A stretch of 64,000 bases of DNA from assembly GCF_003854965.1 (NCBI RefSeq), contig NZ_RQPI01000003.1, positions 62,001 through 126,000 of the forward strand. The letters are read 5' to 3'. The DNA comes from Paenibacillus rhizophilus (GTDB lineage: Bacteria; Bacillota; Bacilli; Paenibacillales; Paenibacillaceae). The notes under the pieces were generated by a model. That model saw only the letters and a list, made by a program, of their open reading frames with translations. It made no database searches and had not been told where the DNA came from. The translations under genes were made by a program, and so were the position numbers. Shown piece by piece: positions 62,808-64,000 of this stretch (the stretch's first letter is position 1; the number at the start of each line of letters is the position of its first letter).

Positions 62808-62870
62808 ATACAACAACGTTATTTGACAATTCGTTAAGTAACTTTAACCCATATCGTTGAGGTGAATTCA

Positions 62871-63332
62871 ATGAAGATCTCTTTAATACAGAAAGATCTA
62901 GAAGGATTAGAATTAGTTGAACCACTTTGGTATTGTTTGCGAGATCATCATACACGAATTTCTCCAACTTTTTCTGAATCTATTGCTAATAATAATTTTC
63001 AAAGACGTTCAAAGCAGATTAAAGAAAAAGCTAGGACCGGAAACATCAATATTTGTTTAGTATTGGATGAGGAAACGGAGGATTATGTCGGGTATTGTAT
63101 TAGTTCGATAAATGAATCCCTTGAAGGGGAAATTGATTCAATCTATATAATAGATGCCTATAGGAAACAAGGACTAGGAAGTCTACTAATGAAGAATGCA
63201 TTAGAATGGTTTCAGTCTCACAATATAGAAGATATAAGTATCAGCGTCATGTACGGGAATGAATCTGCATTTTTGTTCTATGAGAAGTATGGATTTTACC
63301 TAAGAACCTATAATTTGAAGAACAAGAAATAG
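62871..63332 (+). CDS. GNAT family N-acetyltransferase
   Basis: 153 aa. Acetyl-CoA binding motif A is IDAYRKQGLGSLLMKNALEW with R/Q-x-x-G-x-G, followed by the ISVMYGNESAFLFYEKYGF motif B. Substrate unknown. ATG 62871 with GAGG eight bases upstream. Cassette 14. Confidence 0.82.
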   Translation: MKISLIQKDLEGLELVEPLWYCLRDHHTRISPTFSESIANNNFQRRSKQIKEKARTGNINICLVLDEETEDYVGYCISSINESLEGEIDSIYIIDAYRKQGLGSLLMKNALEWFQSHNIEDISISVMYGNESAFLFYEKYGFYLRTYNLKNKK

Positions 63333-63743
63333 CTAAATCGGAGAAGAACCTGTAGAGATGATAGAAAGAATAAAACTAATTAATAAAGATGGAACTACAA
63401 TAATGGAAACGTTAGCTGAAATTATTGCAGGCTATTAAACCATTTTTAAAGGGAACTGACGATTATATAAAAAGGGAAATTCATGAATTATTACCGGATA
63501 AATACTCAAGGACGGAATAAAGAGTAAAATAAGTTAGGGGAGTATAAGAGGATATTAACATTGTAAACATCATTAAAGCTGTGGTCCCTTTTTCCAGAAA
63601 CTAAGGTGAAGAAGTTTCGGCTGCAGACAACCCTGCGACCTAACCGCGTCGCGGTTGATTTTTTAATCGCTAGCTTGCATTGCCGGCTCACGGTTACCTT
63701 ATCACAAGGAATTGTTAATATTTTAAAGAGAAGGAGATCTTTC
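63333..63743. other. decayed attC remnants (sites 14 and 15)
   Basis: No coding region is supported. At 63411-63417 an R'-like GTTAGCT followed by GAAATTATTGCAGG matches the cassette-start consensus, but its left half is missing. At about 63583-63706 a second remnant keeps the GGCTGCAGACAACCCTGCG arm and a CCTAACCGCGTCGCGGTTG hairpin without recognisable R boxes. Confidence 0.6.
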
Positions 63744-63974
63744 ATGACGATAAATAAAATAGTTGAAAAAACAAAAAGACCTTCATTATTTGAGAAGGGT
63801 AGTTCACAGATGTGGGTTGATGAACATATATCACAACAAATGCTGGAGGCTCATTTAGATCCCAATACAGATGCAGCAAGCAGGAAGCCGTATACAATTG
63901 ATGTTTCGGTGAAATGGATCAAAGAATATATTTGTGGCAACGACGCCCAACAGAAAGTACTTGATACGCTATAG
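63744..63974 (+). pseudogene. truncated methyltransferase-like N-terminal fragment
   Basis: 76 aa beginning after AAGGAG. The segment HISQQMLEAHLDPNTDAASR followed by IKEYICG resembles the N-terminal part of class I SAM methyltransferases of Firmicutes, where the motif ILDLGCGPG should come next. Here the frame ends KVLDTL-stop before that motif, so the gene is probably truncated. The remainder may continue past the window end in another frame. Confidence 0.45.
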
Positions 63975-64000
63975 GTATTTCGATGATCTTGCTTACGATA

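Larger units (their letters stand above)
61270..62824. repeat. attC site 13, split by an IS1111-group element
   Basis: R'' ATTTAAC (61270-61276), GTATTCACG on the left, short interior (as attC 6: GAGCC...GGCTC, GTCTGCT...AGCAGTC, AACCC-TTC-GGGTT) up to TTCGTGA at 61369. It is interrupted by the IS and resumes at 62808 with ATACAACAACG and R' GTTATTT (62818-62824). Confidence 0.85.
48905..63417. other. integron-type gene cassette array without visible integrase
   Basis: Twelve consecutive cassettes, each followed by an attC-like palindrome, plus a remnant. All cassette genes are on the + strand; AT-rich sequence contrasts with the GC-rich core. Cassette starts share GTTRNNNGAAAT...GCA and cassette ends share ACATC-N-..AAC, extending the symmetry beyond the R boxes. 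No tyrosine recombinase gene, attI or Pc promoter was found, so within the window it is CALIN-like. The array may continue beyond position 64000. Confidence 0.82.

Noticed and set aside
48905..63417. Family of structured RNAs or riboswitches between genes
   Set aside because: The sites follow genes and their end 7-mers pair with the far end of the cassette rather than internally, and an IS targets them as DNA. An additional RNA role cannot be excluded but is not needed.
48905..63417. Generic REP/MITE dispersal explaining the palindromes
   Set aside because: A mobile repeat would have uniform ends; here the end 7-mers vary and co-vary with the neighbouring gene, which fits cassette circularisation.
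48905..63700. CRISPR array
   Set aside because: Repeats are 100-185 bp palindromes with whole genes between them, not short direct repeats with short uniform spacers, and no cas genes are present.
47238..64000. Prophage or integrative element
   Set aside because: No integrase, terminase, capsid, tail, relaxase or conjugation genes, and no flanking direct repeats were seen.

Overview
The window is a piece of a low-to-mid GC Gram-positive, endospore-forming chromosome, most likely Paenibacillus or a close relative. Pointers are an alpha/beta-type SASP gene with a sigma-G-like promoter, YlbJ, a LytH-like spore peptidase, a T-box in front of trpS, a SAM-I riboswitch in front of metNIQ, and the lytH/lipA/yutD and nifU/yuzB/ndh/hesB gene neighbourhoods known from Bacillales. 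No 16S or tRNA gene is present, so the genus is inferred.

Positions 1-47000 are ordinary core chromosome. 1-7200: a complete acetoin dehydrogenase operon (acoA-acoB-acoC-acoL) with a sigma-54 (-24/-12) promoter at its very start and its sigma-54 activator acoR downstream. 7200-20500: lytH, lipA, yutD, a carboxyl-terminal protease next to a copper-amine-oxidase-like stalk protein, nadK, ylbJ, truncated haemoglobin, DUF2225, pepF and a SASP gene. 20700-28700: galM-like epimerase, T-box/trpS, a yfhP-type hydrolase, ctaB plus a SCO copper chaperone, a toprim protein and an MFS exporter. 28900-36200: a CvpA/transglutaminase fusion, a class B PBP, a Cof-type phosphatase, DUF456, a MOP-superfamily flippase and a thioredoxin. 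36400-47000: ctaA, a UbiD decarboxylase, a HEPN-domain protein, SAM-I/metNIQ, nifU, yuzB, ndh, mqnE (futalosine menaquinone pathway) and a HesB-type Fe-S carrier. A repeated intergenic hairpin element sits upstream of ctaA and metN.

Positions about 47100-64000 are a different kind of DNA: AT-rich, nearly all genes on the + strand, small unrelated genes one at a time, each followed by a 100-185 bp imperfect palindrome. These palindromes behave as integron attC recombination sites. They begin with RYYYAAC-like and end with GTTRRRY-like 7-mers, with a second inner inverted pair (GNATTCACG / CGTGAATNC). The R'' 7-mer of a site is the reverse complement not of its own R' but of the 7-mer at the START of the same cassette (6 of 12 exact, 4 more with one mismatch), as expected if each cassette once closed into a circle. 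Thirteen full sites (two split by an insertion sequence) plus remnants were found, carrying a DJ-1-like protein, a PD-(D/E)XK nuclease, a lipoprotein, DUF3024, a methyltransferase, GNAT, several 1-3 TM membrane proteins and unknowns. An Mrr-like nuclease and a 5'-nucleotidase stand at the left border. No integrase gene is visible, so within the window this is a cassette array lacking an integrase (CALIN-like).

Two copies of one IS1111-group (IS110 family) element are inserted at the same point inside two attC sites. This is the behaviour of the IS1111-attC group known from Gram-negative integrons and gives independent support for the attC call. Both copies share the same frameshift and stop codon, so neither should encode an intact transposase. 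The array in a Firmicute chromosome, its branched attC architecture and the attC-targeting IS are the most noteworthy content of the window.
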